The notes below the pieces were generated by a model. The model was not told the DNA's origin. It did no database searches and saw only the letters and a list, made by a program, of their open reading frames with translations. Shown here one piece after another: positions 52,297 through 61,849 of a DNA stretch of 64,000 nt (the stretch's first letter is position 1; every line of letters starts with the position of its first letter). Origin of the DNA: Butyricicoccus pullicaecorum (GTDB lineage Bacteria; Bacillota; Clostridia; Oscillospirales; Butyricicoccaceae); the NCBI GenBank assembly GCA_018365995.1, contig JAGZIY010000013.1:1-64000 (forward strand). Direction: 5' to 3'. Made by a program: the position numbers and the translations under genes.

Positions 52297-54927
52297 ATGA
52301 AAAAATATGTATACCTGTTCTCGGAAGGAAATGGCTCCATGCGTGAGCTATTGGGCGGCAAAGGCGCAAACTTAGCAGAAATGACCGGTCTCGGTATGCC
52401 TGTGCCGCAGGGTTTTACCATTACAACCGAGGCTTGTACTCGTTACTATGAAGATGGCCGTCAGATTTATCCGGATATTCAGGACCAGATCATGGAATAT
52501 CTCGATAAGCTGGAAAAAATGACAGGAAAGCATTTGGGAAATCCAGAATCTCCTCTGCTTGTGTCTGTCCGTTCGGGTGCGCGTGCCTCCATGCCCGGAA
52601 TGATGGATACTATTTTGAATCTCGGTATGAATGATGAGATCTGTGAAGCAGTTGCACGTTTGACAGACAATTCACGCTTTGCACGTGACTCATATCGTCG
52701 CTTTATCCAGATGTTTGCTGACGTAGTTATGGAATTGCCCAAAAATACCTTTGAGCAGTTTATCGATCAGGTCAAGGAAAAGCGTGGTGTGACCCATGAC
52801 AATGAACTGGACGAAAATGATATGCTTGAACTCATCAACCTGTTTAAGGATCATTATGAGAAGAATATCGGTGAGCCGTTCCCACAGGACCCGAAAAAGC
52901 AGCTCATGGAAGCTGTGCGCGCGGTATTCCGCTCGTGGGATAATCCGCGTGCCAATACTTATCGCCGTATGAATGATATTCCGTATTCTTGGGGCACAGC
53001 TGTCAATGTACAGTCTATGGTCTTTGGCAATATGGGTGAAACCTCAGGTACCGGTGTTGCCTTTACCCGCAATCCGGCAACTGGTGAAAAGAAGCTTTAT
53101 GGTGAGTTCCTCATGAACGCACAGGGCGAGGACGTTGTTGCTGGTATCCGTACCCCGCAGCCGATTTCTGCACTTGCAGACACAATGCCGCAGGTTTATG
53201 AGCAGTTTGTAGATATTTCTCAGAGACTGGAACAACATTATGGGGATATGCAGGATATGGAATTTACCATTGAAAAGGGGAAGCTGTATATGCTTCAGAC
53301 CCGAAATGGTAAGCGCACTGCACAGGCGGCGCTCAAGGTTGCTGTGGATCTCGTAGATGAAGGAATCTGCACCAAGGAGCAGGCAATCCTCAAGGTAGAG
53401 CCGCATCAGCTGGATGCACTTCTGCATCCCACTTTCAATCCAGCTGCACTCAAGGCAGCAACTCCAATTGCAACCGGCTTGCCTGCTTCTCCGGGCGCGG
53501 CTTGCGGCGCTGTTTATTTCACAGCAGAGGAAGCTGTGGCAGCACATAAAACAGGTGCCAAGGTGGTTCTTGTGCGTCAGGAAACCTCTCCAGAGGATAT
53601 TGATGGCATGGTTTCGGCAGAGGGTGTTATGACTGCCCGCGGCGGCATGACCTCACACGCAGCCGTTGTTGCACGTGGTATGGGTACTTGCTGTGTTGCA
53701 GGTGTTTCCGGTGTCAAGGTATCGGAAGTGGATAAGATGATTACCTTTGCAAATGGAACGGTACTCCATGAGGGGGACTTCATTTCGCTTGATGGTTCCA
53801 CAGGTAATGTATATGAGGGCAAGATCGAGACACAGGAAGCCGAGTTGACGGGTGACTTTGGTCGATTTATGGGCTGGGCAGACGAACTCCGTGTGCTTCA
53901 GGTTCGCACAAATGGGGATACCCCGCGTGATGCCGCACAGGCGCGCAAATTTGGCGCAGAGGGCATTGGATTGTGCCGTACAGAGCATATGTTCTTTGAG
54001 GAAAGCCGTATTCGTGCCGTGCGTGAAATGATTGTTGCACCAGATGAAGCACAGCGCCGCAAGGCACTTGCGAAAATCCTGCCGATGCAGCGTGGTGACT
54101 TTGAGGAAATCTATCGTGCAATGGGCGGGCTTCCGGTAACGATTCGTCTGCTGGATCCACCACTCCATGAGTTCCTGCCTTCTGATCCTGAGGATATTGC
54201 AGAGCTGGCAAAGGAAATGGATATGCCGGTCGAGAAGCTTGAGGCAATTGTTGAAAATCTGCATGAATTTAACCCGATGCTGGGTACACGCGGTTGTCGC
54301 TTAGATGTGCTGTATCCGGAAATTGCGGAAATGCAGACAGAAGCCATCATTTCCGCTGCAATCAATGTGTGGAAGCAGGATGGTCTGCGAATCACCCCGG
54401 AAATCATGGTTCCGCTGGTTGTAGATGTGAAGGAGCTGCGTTTTGTAAAGCGCAAAATCAAGGCCATTGCTGACCAACTGATTGAAACAGCAGATATTCC
54501 AATGAAGTATCTGGTTGGCACCATGGTTGAGACACCTCGCGCAGCTGTGACCGCTGGTCAGATTGCATCAGAAGCAGAATTCTTCTCCTTTGGTACCAAC
54601 GACCTCACACAGATGACCTATGGTTTCTCCCGTGATGATGTGGGTAAGATTTTGGACCGTTACTTTGAAGAAAAGATTTTGGAATCTGATCCGTTCGCAC
54701 GTTTGGATCAGCAAGGTGTTGGTCAGCTTGTGAAGATGGCGGTTGAAAATGGTCGCAGCACCCGTCCGGATATCAAACTGGGTATCTGTGGTGAACATGG
54801 TGGTGACCTATCTTCTGTTGAATTCTGTCATCAGATTGGTCTTAGCTACGTATCCTGCTCGCCTTACCGTGTGCCGATTGCACGTCTGGCAGCTGCACAG
54901 GCAGCCGTGAAATATCCAGAGAATTAA
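52297..54927 (+). CDS. ppdK: Pyruvate, phosphate dikinase
   Basis: Interconverts pyruvate + ATP + phosphate and PEP + AMP + pyrophosphate. In anaerobes it often serves glycolysis. The N-terminal ATP-grasp begins KYVYLFSEGNGSMRELLGGKG. The catalytic histidine domain reads GGMTSHAAVVARGMGTCCVAG (about 448-468). The PEP/pyruvate barrel has GTRGCRLDV, FSFGTNDLTQMTYGFSRDD and LGICGEHGG with the catalytic cysteine. The 876-residue length matches bacterial PPDK. It is a single-gene unit. Confidence 0.97.
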   Translation: MKKYVYLFSEGNGSMRELLGGKGANLAEMTGLGMPVPQGFTITTEACTRYYEDGRQIYPDIQDQIMEYLDKLEKMTGKHLGNPESPLLVSVRSGARASMPGMMDTILNLGMNDEICEAVARLTDNSRFARDSYRRFIQMFADVVMELPKNTFEQFIDQVKEKRGVTHDNELDENDMLELINLFKDHYEKNIGEPFPQDPKKQLMEAVRAVFRSWDNPRANTYRRMNDIPYSWGTAVNVQSMVFGNMGETSGTGVAFTRNPATGEKKLYGEFLMNAQGEDVVAGIRTPQPISALADTMPQVYEQFVDISQRLEQHYGDMQDMEFTIEKGKLYMLQTRNGKRTAQAALKVAVDLVDEGICTKEQAILKVEPHQLDALLHPTFNPAALKAATPIATGLPASPGAACGAVYFTAEEAVAAHKTGAKVVLVRQETSPEDIDGMVSAEGVMTARGGMTSHAAVVARGMGTCCVAGVSGVKVSEVDKMITFANGTVLHEGDFISLDGSTGNVYEGKIETQEAELTGDFGRFMGWADELRVLQVRTNGDTPRDAAQARKFGAEGIGLCRTEHMFFEESRIRAVREMIVAPDEAQRRKALAKILPMQRGDFEEIYRAMGGLPVTIRLLDPPLHEFLPSDPEDIAELAKEMDMPVEKLEAIVENLHEFNPMLGTRGCRLDVLYPEIAEMQTEAIISAAINVWKQDGLRITPEIMVPLVVDVKELRFVKRKIKAIADQLIETADIPMKYLVGTMVETPRAAVTAGQIASEAEFFSFGTNDLTQMTYGFSRDDVGKILDRYFEEKILESDPFARLDQQGVGQLVKMAVENGRSTRPDIKLGICGEHGGDLSSVEFCHQIGLSYVSCSPYRVPIARLAAAQAAVKYPEN

Positions 54928-54929
54928 AA

Positions 54930-54969
54930 AAGCATAAAAAAGAGCAGGAAACTGCTCTTTTTTTATGCT
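54930..54969. terminator. Bidirectional terminator between ppdK and yjbQ
   Basis: A long stem with AGAGCAG-GAAA-CTGCTCT at its tip is prolonged by AAGCATAAAAA and TTTTTATGCTT. It serves ppdK (plus) and yjbQ (minus). Confidence 0.92.
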
Positions 54970-55002
54970 TAAAATACAGTGTGTTGAAAAAGCTGCCGAG
55001 GT

Positions 55003-55455
55003 TTATTCTCCCATTACCTGAAATACGACATCACGCACGCGGTCGCGTGTGTCACATTCGACAAGCGTTAGATTTTGCCAAGGACCGATGGTCAGCTTGC
55101 CATCTACAAAGGGGATTACGATAAATGGCGAGAGCAGTGCGGATTTGATATGGGAGGAGCCGTTGTCATCATTCCATGTATCGTGATGATGATAATGTAT
55201 GATGCGGCCGCTTTCATCTGTATAAGGCGAAAAAATATCCATTGCAGCTTTCAGGTCATGGCGTACCATTCCGGGCTCGAATTCGAGTGTGGTAAGACCG
55301 GCAACGCCGCCGGTAGTAAAGCCGGTGATGATGCCTGCGGAAATCCCTTTTTCACGACAGGCAGTGGTAACAGCATGCTGAAAATCCTCTGTAATATCGA
55401 TCATGCCCATATGTGCGCGTGTTTGATAGGTTTTGGTCGTTGTAAATACAGCCAT
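55003..55455 (-). CDS. yjbQ: YjbQ/UPF0047 family protein
   Basis: A 150-residue protein of the YjbQ family, some members of which show weak thiamine-phosphate synthase activity in E. coli. The metal-site motif HYHHHDTWNDDNGSSH and the end FVDGKLTIGPWQNLTLVECD are clear. The family is conserved but its main role is not settled. It lies 33 bases after rmlA and could share its transcript. Confidence 0.88.
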   Translation of the reverse strand: MAVFTTTKTYQTRAHMGMIDITEDFQHAVTTACREKGISAGIITGFTTGGVAGLTTLEFEPGMVRHDLKAAMDIFSPYTDESGRIIHYHHHDTWNDDNGSSHIKSALLSPFIVIPFVDGKLTIGPWQNLTLVECDTRDRVRDVVFQVMGE

Positions 55456-55488
55456 AAATGCTTTTTCCTCCAGAAGTACAAAATGTAA

Positions 55489-56352
55489 TTATAAACAAAG
55501 AAGATACTGACCGTATAATGTTTGGCTCAGTTCATTGCCCATGCGATGTACATCTTCTACATCAATATATCCGCGGCTCAGAGCAATTTCTTCCAGACAG
55601 GCAACATACCGTCCGGTATCATCCTGTACTTCCTTGACACCCATGCCGGCAGTTAGGAGATTATCTGCGGTTCCAGCATCTAACCATACGAAATCTCGAT
55701 CCAATTTGATTACATGGAGTTGATTTCTGTTTAGATATTCCAGATTTACGTCACTGATTTCCAGTTCTCCGCGTGCAGAAGGCTTGAGCTGTTTTGCGAT
55801 TTCAATGACAGAGCTATCGTAAAAATAAAGACCCGGGATAATATAGTTGGATTTTGGGAGACGCGGTTTTTCTTCAATAGAAATCGCGCGGCCGGATGCA
55901 TCAAATTCGATAACACCGAAGGCGCGTGGGTTATGTACGTAGTATCCAAATACAGTTGCGCCCCCCGCCTGAGATGCCTGTACAGCAGCGGACAGTGTGG
56001 ACTCCAGACTGAGACTGTGGAAGATATTATCACCAAGCACCAAACAAACCGGCTCATTTTCGATAAAACGCTCACCAATTAAGAGCGCATCTGCAATGCC
56101 GCGAGCAACCTCCTGCACTTCATAGGAAATGTTTACGCCCCAGCGTGCGCCATTGCCCAAAAGCCGGTAGAAAGGACCCTCTTCTCCGGGGGGGATAATG
56201 ATAAGGATATCCCGAATTCCAGCCTGCATCAATACAGCAAGCGGGTAATAAATCATGGGCTTGTCATAGACTGGCAGAAGTGGCTTACAGGTAGGGCGCG
56301 TCATGGGGTATAAGCGGGAGCCCTTGCCAGCTGCTAGAATAATGCCTTTCAT
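55489..56352 (-). CDS. rmlA: Glucose-1-phosphate thymidylyltransferase
   Basis: Makes dTDP-glucose from glucose-1-phosphate and dTTP, the first step to dTDP-rhamnose for cell wall polysaccharide. The nucleotide-binding start is MKGIILAAGKGSRLYPMT. Further motifs are KPMIYYPLAVLMQAGI, VLGDNIFH and VWLDAGTADNLL. The 287-residue length is typical. The other rml genes (rmlB, C, D) are not in the window, so it stands alone. The upstream gap is short and I see no clear promoter boxes. Confidence 0.93.
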   Translation of the reverse strand: MKGIILAAGKGSRLYPMTRPTCKPLLPVYDKPMIYYPLAVLMQAGIRDILIIIPPGEEGPFYRLLGNGARWGVNISYEVQEVARGIADALLIGERFIENEPVCLVLGDNIFHSLSLESTLSAAVQASQAGGATVFGYYVHNPRAFGVIEFDASGRAISIEEKPRLPKSNYIIPGLYFYDSSVIEIAKQLKPSARGELEISDVNLEYLNRNQLHVIKLDRDFVWLDAGTADNLLTAGMGVKEVQDDTGRYVACLEEIALSRGYIDVEDVHRMGNELSQTLYGQYLLCL

Positions 56353-56630
56353 GAAGTATACACTTCCTCCCTTTTCCGTGGCATACTGCCATCATGGTTT
56401 CAGCCAAGCGGCTGAGGTTTTCTGAAAAAATTGCCAGAAAATTTCTATTATCACATTATAGCATACCCATGAGCACAATAACAGTATTTCCTGAGAAATA
56501 AAAAAATACGTCCAATTGAGTGCCAAAATATGAGCAACAGACACACTTTTTGGACAAAAAAGAATGGAAAACGAGAGGTGTTTGTGCTATGATAAAAGCA
56601 TACAGCATATTTTATGAAAGGGAGAATCGC

Positions 56631-59174
56631 ATGGCTGCGACAAAGAAAAAATCATCTGCGTCTCGTGCATCTGGACAGAACAGCACGCAGAAAAAAAATA
56701 AATCTCCGGAAAAAAAGAGAAATCAGAAAAAGACCGAAATGACGACTGTGGTTCCACGAGAAATGTGGGCGGTGATTTATGGTGTACTGGGGCTTTTGTG
56801 TCTGATTGCTGTTTTGAAGCGAGATGGAGCTGTGCTGCGTCTCATTTATACGACGCTGGGCGGTATGGTGGGATGGGGCATCTATTTATGCCCGTTTGCT
56901 TTATTTGGTATTGCTGCGCTTCTATTTGTGCGCCGGAAGGGACCGGTGCGTTTGCGGAGTGCAGCAATTGCTTGTACGCCGATTTTGTTTGGTGCCTTCA
57001 TTCATGCGCTGCTCTGTGGACCGGATTATACGGACGCAGGGCTTACGATGTTCCGTCTGTTGGGAGATGGTGCAAAATTGCAGGCAGGGGGATTGCTTGC
57101 CGGAGGTTTATATAGTATTTTGCGCTGGGCATTTTCTGGAGTCGGGGCAATGCTGCTGCTTATCATTGGTATCATTGCAGATATTATGGTCATCTGCCGC
57201 TTAACACCGGGAGCAATTTGGGATGCCCTGCGTCCACTGGAATATGAATATGACAGCGATGAAGAACGCGAATTTTATGAAGGCCCTGTTGTTTTGCCTA
57301 ATGTACATGAAGCGGTTGCCAATCGGCGCGCACAACGTGCAGAAAAACGAGCAGCGTTTGATATTGCATTAGACGATGAACCGGATTCTCCTGCAATTCC
57401 AGAGCTTGTGATGCAGGCGGTGCCAGATGGGGAACAGGAAACAGAGCAGCAGGAGGAAGTCACGGCAGATCCACCGCCGCTTGATGATATTCTGGCACTG
57501 TTTGAAAATCGGGAAACTGTGATGCAGGAAGATACAGCACAGAAACAGGAAACACAGGAAGCACCGCCTTGGGAGGAGGAGACAAAACCACGCGCGAAGC
57601 AGGAAAAAACGGAAAAAATCTCTGAAGATGAGCAGGCGGTCATGAATGCGCAAATGGATGAAAACCAGAAAGCACCGCTTATGGTGTACGAACACCCGCC
57701 AGTTGATCTGTTGAATCCGTCAAAGGGAGGCATGAAGGGCAATGTGCAGGCAGAACTGACAGAAAACAGTCAGCGGCTTGTGGACACATTAGAGTCCTTT
57801 GGCATTGAGGCAAAGATTATTGGAATCGTGCGCGGCCCCTCTGTGACACGGTTTGAACTCACCATTGAACGCGGTGTGAAATTCAGTCGGATCACGGCAT
57901 TATCCGATGACATTGCGCTGTCGCTTGGCGCGGTTTCGGTGCGTATTGCTCCAATTCCGGATAAGGTGGCCATTGGTATTGAGGTTCCAAACAAGTCCAC
58001 AACTATGGTGACCATTCGTGAGGTCATCGGTTCAGATACCTTTGCACAGGCAAAATCTCACGTTGCATTTTCAGTCGGTAAGGATATTACAGGTGCGCCT
58101 GTGGTGGGAGATATCGGCAAGATGCCGCATCTGCTCATTGCAGGTACGACAGGTTCTGGTAAATCTGTGTGTGTCAATTCCATGCTGATTTCTCTGCTCT
58201 ATAAGTCTTCTCCGGAAGAGGTACGCCTCATTATGGTGGATCCAAAAATGGTAGAACTTGGAAACTACAATGGGATACCACATTTGTTGATTCCGGTTGT
58301 AACCGATCCCAAAAAAGCAGCCGGTGCACTCAACTGGGCGGTTGGAGAGATGGAGCGCCGGTATAAACTCTTTGCAGACAATCAGGTGCGTAAATTAGAG
58401 GACTTTAACGTCTTGATGCGAAAGAAGAAAGCAGAAGCGGAGCAGATGGAAGGTGGAACGCCGGAGGCTTATCAGACCGTTCCGGAAATTGTTATTGTTA
58501 TTGATGAGCTGGCAGACCTCATGATGGTGGCTGCGAAGGAGGTAGAAACCTCGATTTGCCGCATTGCGCAGAAGGCACGTGCAGCGGGTATGTATTTGAT
58601 TGTTGCAACCCAGCGTCCTTCGGCAGATGTCATCACAGGTATTATGAAGGCGAATATTCCTTCGCGTATCGCCTTCGCGGTTGCCTCACAGATCGAATCT
58701 CGAATCATTTTGGATCAGACCGGTGCGGAAAAGCTGATTGGTAAGGGCGATATGCTATATGCACCGCTTGGAGAGGGAAAACCGCAGCGTATACAGGGCT
58801 GCTTTATTTCAAACGATGAGATCGAGCGGGTCATTTCTTTTGTAAAGTCCAATGGATCAGCGGAATACAGCGAAGAAATTCTGGAGCATATTGAGAAACA
58901 GACTCAAAACGATGGTGGCGGAGATGCGGCTGGAGAAGGTTCTGGAGAGGAGGACGAGCTGCTCATGGATGCAATTGACGTCGTTGTGGAAGGCGGACAG
59001 GCTTCGGTTTCCATGCTGCAAAGAAGGCTCAAGCTGGGATATTCTCGTGCTGCCCGTATTGTAGACCAAATGGAAGAGCGTGGCATTGTAGGTCCGTTTG
59101 AGGGCAGCAAGCCGCGGCAAATTTTGATTTCCAAAGAGGATTGGAAAGAAATGAAGCTGCGCCGGCAAAGCTAA
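56631..59174 (+). CDS. DNA translocase FtsK/SpoIIIE
   Basis: Membrane-anchored motor that pumps chromosomal DNA through the division or sporulation septum. The basic N-terminus (1-40) is followed by four membrane helices (about 50-185), a long acidic linker, then the motor: alpha part, Walker A IAGTTGSGKSVCVNSM (about 500-515), Walker B VIVIDELADLMM, and ATQRPSADVITG. The C-terminal gamma winged helix (about 780-845) reads direction signals. ATG 56631 has AAAGGGAG upstream; a reading from 56520 is unsupported. The protein has 847 residues. Only one copy is here, so FtsK and SpoIIIE roles cannot be separated. Confidence 0.95.
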   Translation: MAATKKKSSASRASGQNSTQKKNKSPEKKRNQKKTEMTTVVPREMWAVIYGVLGLLCLIAVLKRDGAVLRLIYTTLGGMVGWGIYLCPFALFGIAALLFVRRKGPVRLRSAAIACTPILFGAFIHALLCGPDYTDAGLTMFRLLGDGAKLQAGGLLAGGLYSILRWAFSGVGAMLLLIIGIIADIMVICRLTPGAIWDALRPLEYEYDSDEEREFYEGPVVLPNVHEAVANRRAQRAEKRAAFDIALDDEPDSPAIPELVMQAVPDGEQETEQQEEVTADPPPLDDILALFENRETVMQEDTAQKQETQEAPPWEEETKPRAKQEKTEKISEDEQAVMNAQMDENQKAPLMVYEHPPVDLLNPSKGGMKGNVQAELTENSQRLVDTLESFGIEAKIIGIVRGPSVTRFELTIERGVKFSRITALSDDIALSLGAVSVRIAPIPDKVAIGIEVPNKSTTMVTIREVIGSDTFAQAKSHVAFSVGKDITGAPVVGDIGKMPHLLIAGTTGSGKSVCVNSMLISLLYKSSPEEVRLIMVDPKMVELGNYNGIPHLLIPVVTDPKKAAGALNWAVGEMERRYKLFADNQVRKLEDFNVLMRKKKAEAEQMEGGTPEAYQTVPEIVIVIDELADLMMVAAKEVETSICRIAQKARAAGMYLIVATQRPSADVITGIMKANIPSRIAFAVASQIESRIILDQTGAEKLIGKGDMLYAPLGEGKPQRIQGCFISNDEIERVISFVKSNGSAEYSEEILEHIEKQTQNDGGGDAAGEGSGEEDELLMDAIDVVVEGGQASVSMLQRRLKLGYSRAARIVDQMEERGIVGPFEGSKPRQILISKEDWKEMKLRRQS

Positions 59175-59211
59175 AAGACACAGACGATAATTTATATGGG
59201 AGGATAGAATC

Positions 59212-59721
59212 ATGGAATTGCAAAAAGTAGATGTACGTTCGCTGGAGTTCAATCCGTTTTCAAAGATTCAGGAGCAATGGGCGCTTGTGGGTGCCGGAAC
59301 GATGGACAGCTTCAATATGATGACAGTCAATTGGGGTGGGCTTGGTGTGATATGGTTCAAAGATGTGTGCACCGTTTATGTACGTGAGAGCCGCTATACC
59401 AAAGAATTCATGGATAAAAGTGAGCTGTTCACATTAACATTTTTGAAGGCTGGACATGAGGACGCATTAAAGCTGTGTGGTGCAAAGTCCGGACGGGATA
59501 TGGATAAGATGAAGGCATCTGGCTTGACACCGATCCCGCTCGAAGGAACAGTCGGCTTTGCGGAGGCGGAACTGACCTTTGTTTGTCGAAAGCTGTACTG
59601 CGGAGAGCTGTCTCAGGAAAACTTTATGTATGAGGAAACGCTGCAAGAAGCGTATCCAGAGGGGGATTATCATACCATGTACATTGGTGAAATTGTGGCA
59701 GTATACGCTGCAAAATCATAA
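59212..59721 (+). CDS. Flavin reductase-like domain protein
   Basis: A 169-residue protein of the FMN-binding split-barrel, flavin reductase-like family. SFNMMTVNWGGLGVIWFKD matches the FMN phosphate-binding strand, and RESRYTKEFMDKSELFTLTF is the second family segment. It probably binds FMN and may reduce flavins or handle small redox substrates. It lies 37 bases after the ftsK gene, with its own GGAGG. Confidence 0.88.
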   Translation: MELQKVDVRSLEFNPFSKIQEQWALVGAGTMDSFNMMTVNWGGLGVIWFKDVCTVYVRESRYTKEFMDKSELFTLTFLKAGHEDALKLCGAKSGRDMDKMKASGLTPIPLEGTVGFAEAELTFVCRKLYCGELSQENFMYEETLQEAYPEGDYHTMYIGEIVAVYAAKS

Positions 59722-59751
59722 TGTGCAGGGGTCATTCAGCACGTCTAAGAA

Positions 59752-59788
59752 AATGCCCGAAATCGCTCATTTAGTGGTTTCGGGCATT
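59752..59788. terminator. Hairpin after the flavin reductase-like gene
   Basis: AATGCCCGAAA and TTTCGGGCATT arms (11 bp) enclose a 15-base loop. The T tract is poor, so it may be a processing or weak termination hairpin. Confidence 0.55.
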
Positions 59789-59820
59789 CTTCGTCCATAG
59801 AACTTTGCGCGACAAAATCA

Positions 59821-59848
59821 AAAGCCGTCCAATGGACGGCTTTTTTGA
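59821..59848. terminator. Terminator ahead of the vanZ-like gene
   Basis: AAAGCCGTCC arms (59821-59830 with 59834-59843) and a 3-base loop are followed by TTTTTT-like T on the plus strand. Confidence 0.88.
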
Positions 59849-59908
59849 ATGAACCAAATGTGGAGTTCCCTGCTCTTTATTCATAGAGAAATTATAGGAG
59901 ATGATATC

Positions 59909-60418
59909 ATGAAGCAAAGAGGAGCAGATGGGAAACGGATTACAATCTTTCTGTTCTGTATATATTTAGCTGCACTTACATGGATTATTGTATTCAAAAT
60001 GGCGTTGCCCGGAGAGCCACTTCCTCATTTCCGTTCGATCAACTGGATTCCGTTCGGGGATTCTATGGTGATCAATAATCAGATTTCCTATGATGAAATC
60101 ATTCAAAATATCCTTGCTTTTGTACCCTTTGGAATTTACCTATCCATGCTGTTTCCTGAGCGTTCTTTGATTCATAAGCTATTGCCTGCATTTGTGTGCA
60201 GCCTTGGATATGAGATTTTACAATTTGTTTTTTCCATTGGTGCATCTGATATTACAGACTGGATAGGAAATAGCTTTGGTGCTTTGATGGGGATGGGCGT
60301 ATATGCAGTATTTTATAAATTATTTGGCAAACACGCCAATCGGATTTTTAATATTTGCGCTGCCATTGCAACAATGGGTATGAGTTTGCTGATTACCATA
60401 TTGATTGCTTCAAATTGA
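59909..60418 (+). CDS. VanZ-like membrane protein
   Basis: A 169-residue protein with four to five membrane helices. NWIPFGD and ILAFVPFGIYLSML, then GYEILQFVFSIGASDITDWIGNS, are the VanZ-family signatures (E-x-x-Q and D-x-x-D/N). VanZ itself gives low teicoplanin resistance, but most family members have unknown roles. ATG 59909 lies behind AGGAG; a longer start at 59849 falls just after the terminator and is unlikely. Confidence 0.88.
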   Translation: MKQRGADGKRITIFLFCIYLAALTWIIVFKMALPGEPLPHFRSINWIPFGDSMVINNQISYDEIIQNILAFVPFGIYLSMLFPERSLIHKLLPAFVCSLGYEILQFVFSIGASDITDWIGNSFGALMGMGVYAVFYKLFGKHANRIFNICAAIATMGMSLLITILIASN

Positions 60419-60440
60419 CAGCAGGAAAAAACAGTTAGGT

Positions 60441-60482
60441 GAAGAAAAAGCGGAGGGCTTTCGGGTTCTCTGCTTTTTCTTT
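60441..60482 (+). terminator. Terminator after the vanZ-like gene
   Basis: GAAAAAGC-G-GAG and CTC-T-GCTTTTTC arms enclose a 12-base loop and are followed by TTT. Confidence 0.75.
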
Positions 60483-60564
60483 ATAAATGCAAGAAATGTA
60501 AAATATTTGTATACAAAAAGGAAAGAACAGCTGTTTTTCGGTCGGGAGAATCAGTTGGGGTGTC

Positions 60565-60593
60565 TTGCATTTTTTCGGGAAATGTTTTATGCT
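60565..60593 (+). promoter_or_regulatory. Promoter of the HAD hydrolase gene
   Basis: TTGCAT (60565-60570) and TATGCT (60588-60593) are 17 bases apart, about 40 bases ahead of the gene. Confidence 0.6.
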
Positions 60594-60634
60594 ATTTTTA
60601 ATGCAACATACAGAATAAAGGGTGGAAAAATGCT

Positions 60635-61453
60635 ATGAAATATGATTTGATTGCACTGGATTTGGACGGTACAACGCTCAATCCACAAAATACAGTGAAT
60701 CCTGCGGTTCAGCAGGCGGCGGCGTGGGCACGTGCGCAGGGGGTGCGTATCGTGATTTCGACAGGACGCATTGCCAGTGAGGCGGCAGAGTTTGCCGATA
60801 TGCTGGGCACAAGTGATGATTTGGTGTGCGCGGGAGGTGCTACCATATATTCACTTGCACAGCACGCATATACAATGCGCATCTCGATCCCGTGGGATTC
60901 AGCAGTCCGTGCAGCGGCGGTTGTGGAACGGGTCGGCATGGTATCAATGGTGTATTCCGGAGAGCGTATGCTGATTACTCCGTACGATGAAATGTATTTT
61001 TCACGATATAAAACGAATGAGGGATTCCATACCAATAAAAAGGTAGTACCTTCTGTTGCAGAATACATTGCAAATACGCATTTGTCGGTAGACAAGATGT
61101 TTTGTCGCTCAAAAGATCCATTTATGCTGAAAAATGCGCGTGAACAGATTGAGAAGATTTCAGGAGTACGGGTCATGAGTTCTGCGGACGATAATATTGA
61201 AGTCATTTCTCCGGATGCGGATAAGGGTCGTGCGCTGGAAAGCTTATGCAAGCAGTATGGCATTTCGATGGAGCGCTGCATTGCTATTGGGGATAGCGAA
61301 AACGATTTGGAAATGCTGCGGGCTGTTGGAATGCCAGTTGCCATGGGAAATGCAAACGATGCTGTTAAGGCAGTTTCTAAATATATCACTGCGACGAATG
61401 TAGAAGATGGCGTTGCAAAGGCGATTTATCACCTTCTGGAAAAAGAGGCATGA
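60635..61453 (+). CDS. Cof-type HAD-IIB family hydrolase
   Basis: A phosphatase of the haloacid dehalogenase group, usually acting on sugar phosphates or nucleotides. The 272 residues have motif I LDLDGTTLN with the nucleophile Asp, motif II VISTGR, a Lys in DKGRALESL and motif IV IGDSENDLEML. The large IIB cap lies at about 85-185. The substrate is not predictable from sequence. A small open frame follows 10 bases later. Confidence 0.92.
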   Translation: MKYDLIALDLDGTTLNPQNTVNPAVQQAAAWARAQGVRIVISTGRIASEAAEFADMLGTSDDLVCAGGATIYSLAQHAYTMRISIPWDSAVRAAAVVERVGMVSMVYSGERMLITPYDEMYFSRYKTNEGFHTNKKVVPSVAEYIANTHLSVDKMFCRSKDPFMLKNAREQIEKISGVRVMSSADDNIEVISPDADKGRALESLCKQYGISMERCIAIGDSENDLEMLRAVGMPVAMGNANDAVKAVSKYITATNVEDGVAKAIYHLLEKEA

Positions 61454-61462
61454 TGAAAAATC

Positions 61463-61675
61463 ATGCACAAAATAGATAAAAAAGAAATTCTTTCGGTTTT
61501 ACGGGCAGAAAGTGTACTGAAGAATATAGATTGTGGTCCTTTGGTTATGGCAGTATCGAATGGAAGAAAAAAGATGCTTGTGACAGTGATGCGAGAAGGA
61601 AATCACGTTCAGGTATCTACCGGAAAAATTATAAGACATAAGATTCGAATATCGATAGATGAAATTGAGCAATGA
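61463..61675 (+). CDS. Small hypothetical protein
   Basis: A possible 70-residue protein, basic, ending IRHKIRISIDEIEQ, with a predicted beta-rich middle. No clear ribosome site lies at the right distance (GAGG is 14 bases away), but the frame starts ten bases after the HAD gene on the same strand and could be coupled to it. No family recognised. Confidence 0.4.
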   Translation: MHKIDKKEILSVLRAESVLKNIDCGPLVMAVSNGRKKMLVTVMREGNHVQVSTGKIIRHKIRISIDEIEQ

Positions 61676-61849
61676 TTGAAAAAGCAGCTAACAAATGTAT
61701 CATCATGATACAGCGTTTCGCAAAGCAGACAGCATGATCTGTTGGCGTACAAAATGGATAAAAAATTTTTTTATTTTTCACGAAAAATTCAAAAACTTAC
61801 GATATAATCAGGTATACTATATACGTATCATCTGGAAGGAGACGGGCAA

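Noticed and set aside
60405..60638. Small frame between the vanZ-like and HAD genes
   Set aside because: It covers a terminator and a promoter and has no ribosome site.
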